Below are positions 45,813-56,235 of a stretch of 64,000 bases of DNA, piece by piece; positions within the stretch are counted from its first letter, which is position 1; the number at the start of each line of letters is the position of its first letter. Position numbers and translations under genes: made by a program. Source of the DNA: Haliea sp. (GTDB taxonomy: Bacteria; Pseudomonadota; Gammaproteobacteria; Pseudomonadales; Halieaceae); contig JAHEBM010000002.1 of the NCBI GenBank assembly GCA_024642245.1, forward strand, positions 62,001-126,000, given 5' to 3'. The notes beneath the pieces were generated by a model. The model searched no databases. It saw only the letters and a list, made by a program, of their open reading frames with translations, and had not been told where the DNA came from.

Positions 45813-46403
45813 ATGAGTGATGCAATGCGAGAGTCCCTGTCGGCGCTGATGGACGACGAGGCCAACGAACTCGAGGTGGAGCGGGTGTTGTCGCGTGTGG
45901 CGAGCGATACGCAGCTGCGCGACACCTGGGTACGCTACAACATGGTGCGCACGGTGGCTGGCGGTCATTTTCCCGCACAGCCCGGGCTGGATGTCTCGGT
46001 CCGCGTTCGCGAGGCGCTGGCGGGCCAGGGTATCAGGGCGCCGGGCCTCGGGCAGCGTCTGCTGAGGCCGCTGGCAAGCGTGGCGGTTGCAGCCTCCGTC
46101 GCCGCGACGGTCGTGTTTGGCGGGCAGCAACTGGCCCAGTTGCAGGCCGGCAGGATCGATGGAGGGACCATTGCCAGTAGTGTTTCCCCGGTGGGCATGG
46201 TGAACAGTCTTGGCGCCACATCGGTGCAGGCCAGTTACGGCACCCAGGATGTGCCCCAGTTGCAGCCCGCCACCCGCACTGCCTACCAGGAACTGGCGCG
46301 GCAGCGCCTGCAGAAGTATATGCAGGAACACGCTGAGCATGCCGCGCTCAATTCACCTAACGGCCTGGTGCCGTTTGCCCGCGTGCCGCGCATAAAGGAG
46401 TAG
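45813..46403 (+). CDS. rseA: Anti-sigma-E factor RseA (MucA)
   Basis: 196 aa single-pass inner membrane protein. The N-terminal cytoplasmic domain (MSDAMRESLSALMDDEANELEVERVLSR) binds sigma-E. A membrane helix lies near residue 87-110 (LASVAVAASVAATVVFGGQQLA), followed by the periplasmic region that RseB binds. It lies 56 bases after rpoE. Confidence 0.93.
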   Translation: MSDAMRESLSALMDDEANELEVERVLSRVASDTQLRDTWVRYNMVRTVAGGHFPAQPGLDVSVRVREALAGQGIRAPGLGQRLLRPLASVAVAASVAATVVFGGQQLAQLQAGRIDGGTIASSVSPVGMVNSLGATSVQASYGTQDVPQLQPATRTAYQELARQRLQKYMQEHAEHAALNSPNGLVPFARVPRIKE

Positions 46404-46410
46404 CAGGCGC

Positions 46411-47385
46411 TTGAGCGTGATTGCGTGCTACCGCCGGAGTCGGGGCGGTCTTGTCGGGCTCGCTGTCCTGGGCTTGCTGCTGGCGACCCGGGTCGCTGCA
46501 GCGCCGTGCCCGACGGCTGACGCCGAGGCGCTCGCATGGCTCGATAAAATGTCCCACAGCCTGCAGCAGGTGAACTACCACGGTGTGGTCACGTTCCAGC
46601 AGGGTGAGGAGATGCAGGCCATGGAGGTGTCTCACTCGGTCGTCAATGGCCTTGCCACGGAGCGACTCACCGAGCTGACCGGGCAGGGCGCGGAGGTTGT
46701 CCGGGTCAATCACCCGCTGGAATGCATTCACCCGGGGCACAAATTGCTGCAGCTGGGTGCCCAATTACAGAACGGGCAGTGCGGCATTGCACACTACTAC
46801 CGTTTCAGCCTGGTTGAGGGAGAGCTGGTGGCTGGCCGCCAGGCTGTGCAGGTCCGCATCGAACCGCGGGATATGTACCGCTATGGCTATGTGATGGAGC
46901 TGGATCGCGAAACCGGCCTGCTGCTGAAAAGCCAGACTGTGGGGCGCGGTGACAAGGTATTGGAAAAATTCCAGTTTGCCAGCCTTTCCTATGCGCCGGA
47001 GACGGCCTCCAAGGGCGAGGCGCAGCTGGTGCACAAGGCGCTTCACCCCAACCCGGCCGAACCCGAGTTATCTGCCGGCGGGGCGGGCCCTGTCTGGAAA
47101 GTGAACTGGCTGCCCCAGGGGTTTACCCCAACGGATCAGCAAAATGGCGGATCCCAGCGCCGTACCTACACTGACGGGCTGGCGGTATTCTCGGTTTTCC
47201 TGGAATTGTTGAGCGGTGAAATCCGCCCCGGGGAGGGTGTGGTGCGCAGGGGCGGGACAACCTCCTACACCCGCGGTATGCAGCTAGGCGACAGCTCCGT
47301 ACTGGTCACCGTAATCGGCGAGGTGCCGTTGAACACCGCCCGCATGGTAGCCGATTCCATCGGTGGATGTGCCGGGCCATGTTGA
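46411..47385 (+). CDS. rseB: Periplasmic sigma-E regulator RseB (MucB)
   Basis: 324 aa with a signal peptide (GLVGLAVLGLLLATRVAAAP) and the MucB/RseB N-terminal LolA-like domain and C-terminal domain. It shields RseA from DegS-type cleavage until envelope stress. TTG start at 46411 with AAGGAG at 10-base spacing. Cys at about 31 lies near the mature N-terminus. Confidence 0.94.
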   Translation: MSVIACYRRSRGGLVGLAVLGLLLATRVAAAPCPTADAEALAWLDKMSHSLQQVNYHGVVTFQQGEEMQAMEVSHSVVNGLATERLTELTGQGAEVVRVNHPLECIHPGHKLLQLGAQLQNGQCGIAHYYRFSLVEGELVAGRQAVQVRIEPRDMYRYGYVMELDRETGLLLKSQTVGRGDKVLEKFQFASLSYAPETASKGEAQLVHKALHPNPAEPELSAGGAGPVWKVNWLPQGFTPTDQQNGGSQRRTYTDGLAVFSVFLELLSGEIRPGEGVVRRGGTTSYTRGMQLGDSSVLVTVIGEVPLNTARMVADSIGGCAGPC

Positions 47386-47861
47386 TCGAAACCGGTCGGG
47401 TAGTTGCGGTGGAGGCCGCGCAGGAATCTCTTTGGGTGGAAACGATCCGCCAGAGCACCTGTGGCAGCTGTGCCGCCAACAAGGGCTGCGGACACGGCTT
47501 GCTCAACCGCATTGCCGACGGTCGTACGGGTTATGTCCGGGTATTGTCAGGGGTGGTAGCCGCCGCGCAGTGTTCGGTTGATGACCAGGTGCGCATCAGT
47601 ATTCCCGAGCAGGTGATCCTGCGCGGTTCCGTTGTGGTCTACCTGTTGCCACTGCTGTGTATGCTGGCGGGTGCAGCCGCTGCCGATCTCCTTTGGCCCG
47701 GCCACCATGAGCTCGCCGCAGTGGCGGGCGCGGCAGGCGGCCTCGCCGCCGGGTTTGCCCTGGTGCGCTGGCATGCCTGGCGGCATCGCCAGGACCGGGC
47801 CCTGCAGCCCACCCTGCTGGAGGTGCTGCCGCGGGCCAATTTAGCTGTGCACCTGGCCTGA
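47379..47861 (+). CDS. rseC: RseC (MucC) family protein
   Basis: 160 aa membrane protein with the N-terminal Cys cluster CGSCAANKGCG and two central helices (GSVVVYLLPLLCMLAGAAAADLLW and a second). It positively modulates sigma-E in some species and assists SoxR reduction in E. coli. The start at 47379 (MLIETGRVV) overlaps the rseB stop; the track start four codons earlier lacks a clear site. Confidence 0.9.
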   Translation: MLIETGRVVAVEAAQESLWVETIRQSTCGSCAANKGCGHGLLNRIADGRTGYVRVLSGVVAAAQCSVDDQVRISIPEQVILRGSVVVYLLPLLCMLAGAAAADLLWPGHHELAAVAGAAGGLAAGFALVRWHAWRHRQDRALQPTLLEVLPRANLAVHLA

Positions 47862-47912
47862 TTCCGGAGAGTTTCCTTTTTTGTTTAAACCCCTGTCAGC
47901 TGGATCCAAACC

Positions 47913-49319
47913 ATGAGAGCAATGAAGCGAATAGTCAGTTCCGTAATCCTGCTTGGCGCGTTACTGCTGCCAGCCGTGCTGTCGGCTTCCGCGCTGCCGG
48001 AATTCCGCGAGATCGTGCAGCAGAATTCCCCCGCTGTTGTGAAGATCGTTGTACAGCAAAGTGCGCCAAGCGCCGGGTACGGCCACCCCGGCCCCGAGGA
48101 AATGCCAGAGTACCTGCGGCGTTTTTTTGAATTCCGTGGAGGCCCGCCGTCGCCACAGGAGCAGATGGCCATGGGCTCGGGATTCATTATTTCCAGCGAC
48201 GGCTATATCGTGACCAACAACCATGTCGTTGAGGGTGCCGACAGTGTGCTGGTACGCCTGAGCGACCGCCGGGAGTTTGACGCTCAGGTTATCGGCACGG
48301 ATCCTCGCTCCGACCTGGCGTTGCTGCGGGTGGACGCCAGGGATTTGCCCTCGCTCACCCTTGCCAGCGGGGATGACCTCGAGGTAGGTGAATGGGTGCT
48401 GGCCATCGGTTCTCCCTTCGGCCTGGATTATTCGGTGACTGCAGGTATCGTCAGCGCAAAGGGGCGCAGCCTGCCAACCGAAAATAATGAGAACTATGTG
48501 CCCTTCATCCAGACGGACGTGGCGATCAACCCCGGTAACTCAGGCGGTCCGCTGTTTAATCTCGAAGGTGATGTCGTCGGCGTAAATTCGCAGATTTTTA
48601 CCCGCAGTGGCGGTTCCATAGGCCTTTCGTTCGCCATACCGGTGAGTGTCGTGCGCAATGTGGTGGACCAGTTGAAGGCGGACGGGCATGTCACGCGCGG
48701 CTGGCTGGGGGTGACTATCCAGGATGTCGACAAGAATCTTGCCGAATCATTCGGCCTGGACCGCCCGCGCGGTGCCCTGGTTGTACAGGTCGCGCCTGAT
48801 GGCCCGGCCGACAAGGCCGGGCTGCAGGCCGGGGATGTCATTATCCTTTTTGATGGCAATGACATCCCGGCCTCCGCCGACCTGCCCCATGTGGTAGGCC
48901 TGGTGGCGCCCGGTACGGTTGTGCCGATGGAAGTCGTGCGCGACAAGAAGCACAAGAAACTCAAGGTCGAGGTTGGCGGGCTGGATGCCGATGACAGCTA
49001 CGACCTGGCAGCGGGGCCTGGGGGTGCCGGCCAGGGCGGCGGTCGCCTGGGAATGGTGGTGGAAACCGCCCCTGCGGATGTGCTCGAACGCTTTGGAATC
49101 AACGGCGGTGTGATAGTGCGCGAGGTGCTGCCTGACTCGGTGGCTGGGGATGCCGGGGTATTGCCCGGGGATATTATTACCCTGGTTGGCTCCAGCCCGA
49201 TCAAATCTGCCGAGGCCTACGAAGATGCGGTCGCTAAACTCGGAGGTGGAAGTTCCGTACCGCTGCGGCTGATCCGTCGTGGTTCCCCGTTGTTTATCGG
49301 GCTCAAGCTCAAGGACTGA
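47913..49319 (+). CDS. mucD: Periplasmic serine protease, DegP/MucD type
   Basis: 468 aa HtrA-family protease-chaperone. Signal peptide, then the trypsin fold: His in TNNHVVEGAD, Asp in DPRSDLALLRV, Ser in NPGNSGGPLFN. Two PDZ domains follow (about 260-360 and 380-465). It completes the rpoE-rseABC-mucD operon as in Pseudomonas. The start at 47913 or the ATG at 47922 both give a good signal sequence. Confidence 0.96.
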   Translation: MRAMKRIVSSVILLGALLLPAVLSASALPEFREIVQQNSPAVVKIVVQQSAPSAGYGHPGPEEMPEYLRRFFEFRGGPPSPQEQMAMGSGFIISSDGYIVTNNHVVEGADSVLVRLSDRREFDAQVIGTDPRSDLALLRVDARDLPSLTLASGDDLEVGEWVLAIGSPFGLDYSVTAGIVSAKGRSLPTENNENYVPFIQTDVAINPGNSGGPLFNLEGDVVGVNSQIFTRSGGSIGLSFAIPVSVVRNVVDQLKADGHVTRGWLGVTIQDVDKNLAESFGLDRPRGALVVQVAPDGPADKAGLQAGDVIILFDGNDIPASADLPHVVGLVAPGTVVPMEVVRDKKHKKLKVEVGGLDADDSYDLAAGPGGAGQGGGRLGMVVETAPADVLERFGINGGVIVREVLPDSVAGDAGVLPGDIITLVGSSPIKSAEAYEDAVAKLGGGSSVPLRLIRRGSPLFIGLKLKD

Positions 49320-49470
49320 GGGCTTTTCGCCGCCACCTGCTGAACATGGCGGTTGTATCCCGGTTGGGGTACAATCGCGCGTTTTTTGCAGGGGGCGAAA
49401 GTAAACGCGCGCTTCCTTTTGTTTCCTCCGCGGGCATGGTGCCAGGCCTGCGCCAATCGAGCCCAATTGA

Positions 49471-51273
49471 GTGAGTGATCTCAGCCACATCCGTAACTTT
49501 TCGATTATCGCGCATATCGACCACGGTAAATCCACCCTCGCGGACCGGTTTATCCAGCACTGCGGCGGCCTCAGCGACCGGGAAATGGATGAGCAGGTGC
49601 TCGATTCCATGGATATCGAGCGAGAGCGCGGCATTACCATCAAGGCCCAGAGCGTCACCCTGGACTACACGGCCAGGGACGGGCAGACCTACCAGCTGAA
49701 CTTTATCGATACCCCCGGCCACGTGGATTTTTCCTACGAGGTGTCCCGCTCCCTCGCCGCCTGCGAAGGGGCCTTGCTGGTCGTGGATGCCGGGCAGGGC
49801 GTGGAAGCCCAATCCGTAGCCAATTGCTACACGGCGATTGAGCAGGGACTGGAAGTACTGCCCATTCTGAACAAGATGGACCTGCCCCAGGCCGATCCCG
49901 AGCGGGTCAAGGTGGAGATCGAGGAGATTATCGGTATTGATGCCACCCACGCCTGCCTGGTCAGTGCCAAGTCCGGTCTGGGCATTGAGGATGCGCTGGA
50001 AAGCCTGGTGCAGCGTATCCCGGCTCCCGCGGGTGATCGCGAGGCCCCGCTGCAGGCGCTGATTATCGATTCCTGGTTCGACAACTACCTTGGGGTGGTG
50101 TCGCTGGTGCGGGTCAAGAACGGCCGCTTGCGCAAGCGCGACAAGATCGTCGCCAAATCCATTGGCAAGGCCCACCAGGTGGATGCCGTGGGCATATTCA
50201 CGCCCAAGCGGGTGGAGTGCGATGTACTGCAAGCCGGTGAAGTGGGCTTTGTCGTGGCCGGTATCAAGGATATCCACGGCGCCCCGGTGGGCGACACCCT
50301 GATCCACGCGCTGCGGCAGGACGAAGTACCGGCACTGCCCGGCTTCCAGCGGGTAAAACCCCAGGTTTATGCCGGTATCTTCACCATTTCGTCCGATGAC
50401 TACGAAGATTTTCGCGATGCGCTCGCCAAGCTGACGCTGAACGACGCGTCCCTGTTCTACGAGCCGGAGACATCCGATGCCCTGGGTTTCGGTTTTCGCT
50501 GCGGGTTCCTGGGAATGCTGCACATGGAGATCGTGCAGGAGCGGCTGGAGCGGGAGTACGACCTGGACCTGATTACCACGGCCCCGACAGTAATTTATGA
50601 GGTGGTAAAAAAGAACGGGGAGGTCGTCCTCGTCGACAACCCCTCCAAGCTCCCGGATGTCGGCGACATCGAGCAAATGCGTGAACCCATCGCTCGCTGC
50701 AACATTCTGGTGCCGCACACCTACCTTGGCAATGTTATAACCCTGTGCGTGGAGAAACGAGGGCTGCAGAAGGACATGCAGTTCCTCGGCGCCCAGGTGT
50801 CACTTACCTACGATATTCCCATGGCAGAGGTCGTGCTCGACTTCTTCGATCGCCTCAAGTCCGTGAGCCGGGGATACGCTTCCCTGGACTACAGCTTCGA
50901 ACGATTCGAGGCAGCCAACCTGGCGCGCCTGGACGTACTCATCAACGGCGACAGGGTGGATGCACTGGCGGTCATTGTGCACCGGGAGCAGGTCCAGCAT
51001 CGCGGCCGGGTGCTGACGGAAAAGATGAAAGAACTGATACCCCGGCAGATGTTCGATGTGGCTATTCAGTGCGCTGTCGGCGGCAAGGTTGTTGCAAGGC
51101 AGACAGTAAAAGCCCTGCGCAAAAACGTGACAGCCAAGTGCTATGGCGGCGATGTCAGCCGCAAGCGCAAGCTGCTGGATAAACAGAAGGCGGGTAAGAA
51201 ACGCATGAAGCAGGTGGGAAGTGTGGAGATACCCCAGTCTGCTTTCCTGGCAGTACTCAAGGTGGACGGCTAA
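49471..51273 (+). CDS. lepA: Elongation factor 4 (LepA)
   Basis: 600 aa translation GTPase that back-translocates or rescues stalled ribosomes. The G1 motif [13 protein letters not shown]3 DTPGH and G4 NKMD are present. The C-terminal LepA-specific domain carries [20 protein letters not shown] start at 49471. lepA-lepB is a conserved pair. Confidence 0.97.
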   Translation: MSDLSHIRNFSIIAHIDHGKSTLADRFIQHCGGLSDREMDEQVLDSMDIERERGITIKAQSVTLDYTARDGQTYQLNFIDTPGHVDFSYEVSRSLAACEGALLVVDAGQGVEAQSVANCYTAIEQGLEVLPILNKMDLPQADPERVKVEIEEIIGIDATHACLVSAKSGLGIEDALESLVQRIPAPAGDREAPLQALIIDSWFDNYLGVVSLVRVKNGRLRKRDKIVAKSIGKAHQVDAVGIFTPKRVECDVLQAGEVGFVVAGIKDIHGAPVGDTLIHALRQDEVPALPGFQRVKPQVYAGIFTISSDDYEDFRDALAKLTLNDASLFYEPETSDALGFGFRCGFLGMLHMEIVQERLEREYDLDLITTAPTVIYEVVKKNGEVVLVDNPSKLPDVGDIEQMREPIARCNILVPHTYLGNVITLCVEKRGLQKDMQFLGAQVSLTYDIPMAEVVLDFFDRLKSVSRGYASLDYSFERFEAANLARLDVLINGDRVDALAVIVHREQVQHRGRVLTEKMKELIPRQMFDVAIQCAVGGKVVARQTVKALRKNVTAKCYGGDVSRKRKLLDKQKAGKKRMKQVGSVEIPQSAFLAVLKVDG

Positions 51274-51282
51274 GGCAATTAT

Positions 51283-52122
51283 ATGGATATCGATTTTCCC
51301 CTCATTCTGGTTATCCTGGTGTTTGGCAGTGGCCTGATCTGGCTGCTCGACGCGATTTTCCTCGCGCCCGGCCGCCGTCGCGTCCTGGCCCAATTGCAGG
51401 GCCAGTATCCGCAGTGGCAGGAAGAGGGCAGCAGCCAGGCCATCAAGTACCAGGCGCGCGCCGCGGACTCGGCCCGTGAGCCGGTAGTGGTGGAGTACGC
51501 CAAGTCATTTTTCCCGGTGCTGCTGGTGGTGTTTGTGCTCCGCTCGTTCCTGGTAGAGCCCTTCCAGATCCCGTCGTCCTCGATGGTTCCCACGCTGGAG
51601 GTGGGGGACTACATCCTGGTCAACAAATACACCTTTGGTATTCGCCTGCCGGTAGTGCGCACCAAGGTCATGGCCCTGAACGAGCCCCAGCGCGGCGATG
51701 TCATGGTGTTTTTCCCGCCCCATATGAATGATACCTATTTCATCAAGCGGGTTGTCGGGCTGCCCGGGGACACCATCAGTTATCGCAACAAACAGCTCTT
51801 CGTTAATGGGCAGGAGGTGCCGCAGGAGATGCTGGCGGTGGTGCCCGAAGGTGCCTCGAGGTATCGCATGGGCCTGGAAACCCTGGGCGAGGCACGACAC
51901 CTGGTGCAGGAAGATGAATCGCGTCCCAGTCGTGACTTTTCCGTGCGGGTAAAACCCGGCCACTACTTTATGATGGGGGACAACCGGGACAACAGCAGCG
52001 ACAGCAGGGTTTGGGGTCAGGTGCCGGAAAAGGATATAGTGGGCAAGGCCTTTGCGGTGTGGATGCACTGGGATTCGTTTCTCAGCATCCCGAGCTTCGA
52101 CCGCGTTGGCCTGATAGAATAA
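51283..52122 (+). CDS. lepB: Signal peptidase I
   Basis: 279 aa with two N-terminal membrane helices. The catalytic Ser is in PSSSMVPTL and the Lys in FIKRVVGLPGD; the box E motif GDNRDNSSDSR follows. It cleaves Sec and Tat signal peptides at the outer face of the inner membrane. Confidence 0.97.
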   Translation: MDIDFPLILVILVFGSGLIWLLDAIFLAPGRRRVLAQLQGQYPQWQEEGSSQAIKYQARAADSAREPVVVEYAKSFFPVLLVVFVLRSFLVEPFQIPSSSMVPTLEVGDYILVNKYTFGIRLPVVRTKVMALNEPQRGDVMVFFPPHMNDTYFIKRVVGLPGDTISYRNKQLFVNGQEVPQEMLAVVPEGASRYRMGLETLGEARHLVQEDESRPSRDFSVRVKPGHYFMMGDNRDNSSDSRVWGQVPEKDIVGKAFAVWMHWDSFLSIPSFDRVGLIE

Positions 52123-52148
52123 ACAGGGCTGAATCGGGGGAACCAGAG

Positions 52149-52532
52149 ATGAATACACTTAGACACCAGCGGGGAATGTCCATACCGGGTATGCTGGCCG
52201 TGGCGGCGATGGTCGGCTTTTTTGTGATGTGCACTATTCGCCTGGCACCGCGTTACCTGGAATACCTGAGTGTTCGCGAGATCATCACGACGGTCGCCAG
52301 GGAGTACAACCCGGAGGAGGAAGATCTGCCCGATATCCGCAGGCGGATCGACACCATGTTCAACACCAACCAGATTTATGACCTGAAGCCCAAGGATGTG
52401 GAGATATTCCACAAGGACGGCAAGACCTATATCGACGCCCGGTACGAGGCGCGGGTGCCTATCATGGGCATTATCGATGCCGTCATGCGCTTTGATGACC
52501 TGGAAATAGAAACTGGCAACCACAAGTTCTAG
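52149..52532 (+). CDS. DUF4845 membrane protein
   Basis: 127 aa with a single N-terminal membrane helix ([26 protein letters not shown]) that resembles a type-IV-pilin-like helix, then a small periplasmic domain ending [27 protein letters not shown]4845 genes commonly sit between lepB and rnc. Function unknown. The start at 52149 replaces the track start 46 codons upstream. Confidence 0.88.
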   Translation: MNTLRHQRGMSIPGMLAVAAMVGFFVMCTIRLAPRYLEYLSVREIITTVAREYNPEEEDLPDIRRRIDTMFNTNQIYDLKPKDVEIFHKDGKTYIDARYEARVPIMGIIDAVMRFDDLEIETGNHKF

Positions 52533-52539
52533 ACAGTTC

Positions 52540-53220
52540 GTGGTCGCGACAGCCGCCATCCAGCGGGCCCTGGGCCATGAGTTTGGTGACCCGCTGTTGC
52601 TGGATGTGGCCCTGACCCACCGCAGTGCGGGCAGCCGCAATAACGAACGCCTCGAGTTTCTGGGGGACTCCATCGTCAACCATATTATCGCCGAGGCGCT
52701 GTACCAGCGCTTTCCCCGGGCGAGAGAGGGTGATATGAGTCGTATGCGGGCATCGCTGGTAAAAGGCGACACGCTGGCAGAGCTGGCCAGGGAGTTGCAG
52801 CTCGGGGAACACCTCCTGCTGGGCCCCGGGGAGCGTAAAAGTGGCGGTTTCCGCCGCTCGTCCATTCTGGCAGACACCCTGGAAGCCCTCGCCGGCGCCA
52901 TCCTCCTGGATGGCGGTTACGATGCGTGCAAATCATGCGTGTTGCGTTGGTTCGACGCGCGGCTGGAACAGCTGTCGGCCGGTGCAGCAGACAAGGATGC
53001 CAAGACCCGGCTGCAGGAATACCTGCAGGGCCGGGGCAACCCGCTGCCGGAGTACGACCTGGTGGCGGTTCAGGGGGACGATCACGACCAGCAGTTCAGT
53101 GTGGCCTGCCGACTCAGCAAGCCGAAGCTGGTAGCCCAGGGCTATGGCAAGAGTCGGCGCAAGGCCGAACAGGCAGCCGCCAGGGATGCACTGGAGAGAC
53201 TCACAGCCCATGGCAACTGA
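52540..53220 (+). CDS. rnc: Ribonuclease III
   Basis: 226 aa. RNase III domain with [14 protein letters not shown] and the Mg-binding [11 protein letters not shown], then a C-terminal double-stranded-RNA-binding domain. GTG start 7 bases after DUF4845. It processes rRNA and other duplex RNA. Confidence 0.97.
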   Translation: MVATAAIQRALGHEFGDPLLLDVALTHRSAGSRNNERLEFLGDSIVNHIIAEALYQRFPRAREGDMSRMRASLVKGDTLAELARELQLGEHLLLGPGERKSGGFRRSSILADTLEALAGAILLDGGYDACKSCVLRWFDARLEQLSAGAADKDAKTRLQEYLQGRGNPLPEYDLVAVQGDDHDQQFSVACRLSKPKLVAQGYGKSRRKAEQAAARDALERLTAHGN

Positions 53221-54106
53221 ACCCAGGCGCTGTGGCTATGTCGCGATCGTCGGGCGACCCAATGTAGGGAAATCCACTCTCCTGAATCACCTGCTGGGCC
53301 AGAAAATCAGCATTACTTCGCGCAAGCCCCAAACCACCCGGCACAGGGTGCTCGGCATCAAGACCGAAGCCAATCACCAGATCATCTTTGTCGACACACC
53401 CGGGCTGCACAAGGATGCGGAAAAGGCGATCAATCGTTACATGAACCGGGCTGCCAGCGCCGCTATCCGCGATGTTGACCTTGTGGTGTTCGTTGTCGAC
53501 CGCACCGCCTGGACAGAAGAGGACGGCATGGTGCTGGAGCAGATTCGCCAGGGCGGGCTGCCCTGCCTGCTGGTGGTGAACAAGGTTGACCTGCTGGAGG
53601 ACAAGCGCGCGCTGCTGCCACATCTCGAAGCGCTCGCGCAAAAAGCGAACTTCGCCGCGATCCTCCCCGTGTCGGCCCTTCGCCGGCACAATGTGGAAGA
53701 ACTCGAGGGGGAGATCCTGAAGCTGCTCCCCGAGTCTGACCACTTTTTCCCGGAAGACCAGATCACCGACCGCAGCCAGCGCTTCCTGGCGGCGGAGATC
53801 GTGCGGGAGAAGATCATGCGGCAGCTGGGCGAGGAGATTCCCTACGCCATTACCGTGGAAATCGAGGAGTTTGCATTGGATGGGGCGGTCCTGCATATTT
53901 CCGCCCTGATTTTTGTGGAGCGCAAAGGGCAAAAAATCATCCTGGTCGGTGAAGGCGGTGCCCGCCTGCGCTCTATTGGCAGCGAGGCCCGCAAGGATAT
54001 GGAGCAGTTATTTGACAGCAAAGTCATGCTGCGCCTGTGGGTGAAAGTGAAATCGGGCTGGTCTGATGACGAACGCGCCCTGCGCAGCCTGGGCTATGAC
54101 GACTAG
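53210..54106 (+). CDS. era: GTPase Era
   Basis: 298 aa. GTPase domain with [10 protein letters not shown] (G1), VDTPG (G3) and VVNKVD (G4), then a C-terminal KH domain ([18 protein letters not shown]). It binds 16S rRNA during 30S assembly. The start at 53210 overlaps the rnc stop by 11 bases. Confidence 0.97.
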   Translation: MATEPRRCGYVAIVGRPNVGKSTLLNHLLGQKISITSRKPQTTRHRVLGIKTEANHQIIFVDTPGLHKDAEKAINRYMNRAASAAIRDVDLVVFVVDRTAWTEEDGMVLEQIRQGGLPCLLVVNKVDLLEDKRALLPHLEALAQKANFAAILPVSALRRHNVEELEGEILKLLPESDHFFPEDQITDRSQRFLAAEIVREKIMRQLGEEIPYAITVEIEEFALDGAVLHISALIFVERKGQKIILVGEGGARLRSIGSEARKDMEQLFDSKVMLRLWVKVKSGWSDDERALRSLGYDD

Positions 54107-54118
54107 CCGCTGGCGGCT

Positions 54119-54874
54119 GTGAGCATTATGCGAGCCGCGCTGCAGCCCAGCTATATCCTCCACAGCCGCCCCTACCGGGACAGCAGTATGCTGCTGGAGG
54201 TGCTCACCGCTGAACAGGGTCGCATCAGCCTGGTCGCCCGGGGTGCAAGGCGCAGGGCACGCGGCGGTAGCGCCGGTGCGCTGCTGCAACCGTTTATTCC
54301 ATTGCTGCTGGGCTTCAGCGGCCGTACCGACCTGAAAAACCTGACCGCCACCGAGGTGGCCGGGCGACCGCTGATGCTGCGTGGTGAGCGGATGTTCAGC
54401 GGCCTGTACCTGAATGAGCTGCTGGTCAGGCTCCTGCATCGCTACGACCCGCATCCGCAACTTTTTGCAGCTTATGCATCCACCCTGGATGCCCTGGCCG
54501 CAACGGGAGAGATCGACGATATCCTGCGCCGTTTCGAGTTCGCCCTGCTGGCGGAGCTCGGCTACGGTTTCGACCTCGACCTGGATGGGCACTCTGGGGA
54601 GGCCGTGCTGCCGCAGTCGTGGTATCACTACCATCCGGATTACGGGTTGGTGGCGCGGGGACCGGTGGCGGACCCCGCCAGGCCCGCGTTCAAGGGCGCG
54701 GATTTACTCGCCATAGCCGCTGACGATTTCAGTGGGGACGCACGTACCACAGCCAAGCGCCTGCTGCGCCTGGTACTTGCGATACAGCTCGGGGACGCGC
54801 CCCTGCGCAGCAGGGACCTGTTCCGGGCACATAACCGACGGGCGCTGGCAGAAGCAGGAGAACAGCAGCAGTGA
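54119..54874 (+). CDS. recO: DNA repair protein RecO
   Basis: 251 aa. N-terminal OB fold (SYILHSRPYRDSSMLLEVLTAEQGRISLVARGARR) and a helical C-terminal domain. It helps RecR load RecA. The stop overlaps the acpS start by 4 bases; pdxJ, which often lies between them, is missing. GTG at 54119 or ATG at 54128. Confidence 0.94.
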   Translation: MSIMRAALQPSYILHSRPYRDSSMLLEVLTAEQGRISLVARGARRRARGGSAGALLQPFIPLLLGFSGRTDLKNLTATEVAGRPLMLRGERMFSGLYLNELLVRLLHRYDPHPQLFAAYASTLDALAATGEIDDILRRFEFALLAELGYGFDLDLDGHSGEAVLPQSWYHYHPDYGLVARGPVADPARPAFKGADLLAIAADDFSGDARTTAKRLLRLVLAIQLGDAPLRSRDLFRAHNRRALAEAGEQQQ

Positions 54875-55245
54875 TTGCCATTGGCACCGATATTCTCAGG
54901 ATCAGCCGGGTCGAGGACGTGGTGGCACGCCTGGGTGATCGCTTTGTCGCCCGTATCCTTACCCCGGTGGAGCAGGACGAGTATCGCGCAAGCCAGCAGC
55001 CCAACCGCCTGCTGGCGAAGCGCTTTGCGGCCAAGGAGGCGATTGCCAAGGCCCTGGGCACCGGTATCGGTCGCGGCGTGAGTTGGCAGGACATTGTCAT
55101 CGGGCACGATGCTTTCGGGGCACCCCAGGTCATTCTCAGCGGCGGTGCCCTGCGGGTGGCCACGGACCGCGGTAGCGCCCGGGTCGAGCTGAGCCTGGCA
55201 GATGAGGCCGAATATGTTGTGGCCTTCGCGGTTCTTGCACGGTAA
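54871..55245 (+). CDS. acpS: Holo-[acyl-carrier-protein] synthase
   Basis: 124 aa phosphopantetheinyl transferase. IGTDILRISRVEDV holds the Mg-binding Asp; FAAKEAIAKALGTGI is the second signature. It activates acyl carrier protein. GTG start coupled to recO. Confidence 0.96.
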   Translation: MIAIGTDILRISRVEDVVARLGDRFVARILTPVEQDEYRASQQPNRLLAKRFAAKEAIAKALGTGIGRGVSWQDIVIGHDAFGAPQVILSGGALRVATDRGSARVELSLADEAEYVVAFAVLAR

Positions 55246-55326
55246 TGCGCGGCCCCGTGACCTCGCCCCTCCCGGCCACCGGCCAAGTTCGCTATACTGA
55301 CGCCCCGATTGTGCGGTAACCCGGAT

Positions 55327-56220
55327 ATGCCTCAATACCCAAGCATTGAAGCCTGTATTGGCAACACGCCACTGGTGCGCCTGCAGCGCCTGCCCGGAAC
55401 AACCAGCAACCTGGTACTGGCCAAGCTCGAAGGCACCAACCCCGCGGGGTCAGTCAAGGACAGGCCCGCCCTGAGCATGATTGCCCAGGCCGAGGCACGT
55501 GGGGAGATCAGCCCCGGCGATACCCTGATAGAGGCTACCAGCGGCAATACGGGTATTGCCCTGGCGATGGCGGCGGCGATTCGCGGTTACCGACTGGTAC
55601 TGATAATGCCGTCCCACATGAGTGATGAACGCAAGCTCGCGATGTCCGCCTACGGCGCAGAGCTGGTAGAGGTCACCCAGGCGCAGGGGATGGAAGGCGC
55701 CAGGGATCTTGCGCTGGCGATGCAGGCCAGGGGTGAGGGCAGGGTACTGGACCAGTTCGCCAACCCGGACAATCCCCGCGCCCACCTGACGGGCACCGGA
55801 CCGGAAATCTGGCAGCAAACCGGTGGCACCGTCACGCATTTCGTCAGCTCGATGGGGACCACCGGCACCATCATGGGTTGCTCGGCTTACCTCAAGCAGC
55901 AGAATCCGGAAATAGAGATCATCGGGCTGCAGCCGCTGGAGGGATCGAGTATTCCGGGGATCCGGCGCTGGCCCGCGGCCTACCTGCCAAAGATTTACGA
56001 TGCGGCCCGGGTGGACAGAGTGATCGATATATCCCAGCAGGAATCGGAGGAGACCATGCGTGAGCTGGCCCGGCGAGAGGGCATTTTTTGCGGTGTATCC
56101 TCCGGCGGCGCCATTGCCGCTGCCCTGCGGCTCTCGTTGGAGCTGGAAAACGCCGTCATAGTAGCGATCATCTGCGACCGCGGCGATCGCTACCTGTCCA
56201 CTGGCGTGTTCGCCGATTGA
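55327..56220 (+). CDS. cysM: Cysteine synthase B
   Basis: 297 aa PLP enzyme. The PLP lysine is in PAGSVKDRPA, with GNTGIALAMAAA and the phosphate-binding GTTGTIMG loop. The start at 55327 (MPQYPSIEACIGNTPLV) matches CysM. It leads cysM-relA-mazG. Confidence 0.96.
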   Translation: MPQYPSIEACIGNTPLVRLQRLPGTTSNLVLAKLEGTNPAGSVKDRPALSMIAQAEARGEISPGDTLIEATSGNTGIALAMAAAIRGYRLVLIMPSHMSDERKLAMSAYGAELVEVTQAQGMEGARDLALAMQARGEGRVLDQFANPDNPRAHLTGTGPEIWQQTGGTVTHFVSSMGTTGTIMGCSAYLKQQNPEIEIIGLQPLEGSSIPGIRRWPAAYLPKIYDAARVDRVIDISQQESEETMRELARREGIFCGVSSGGAIAAALRLSLELENAVIVAIICDRGDRYLSTGVFAD

Positions 56221-56235
56221 TGGTGCCGTAGTTCC

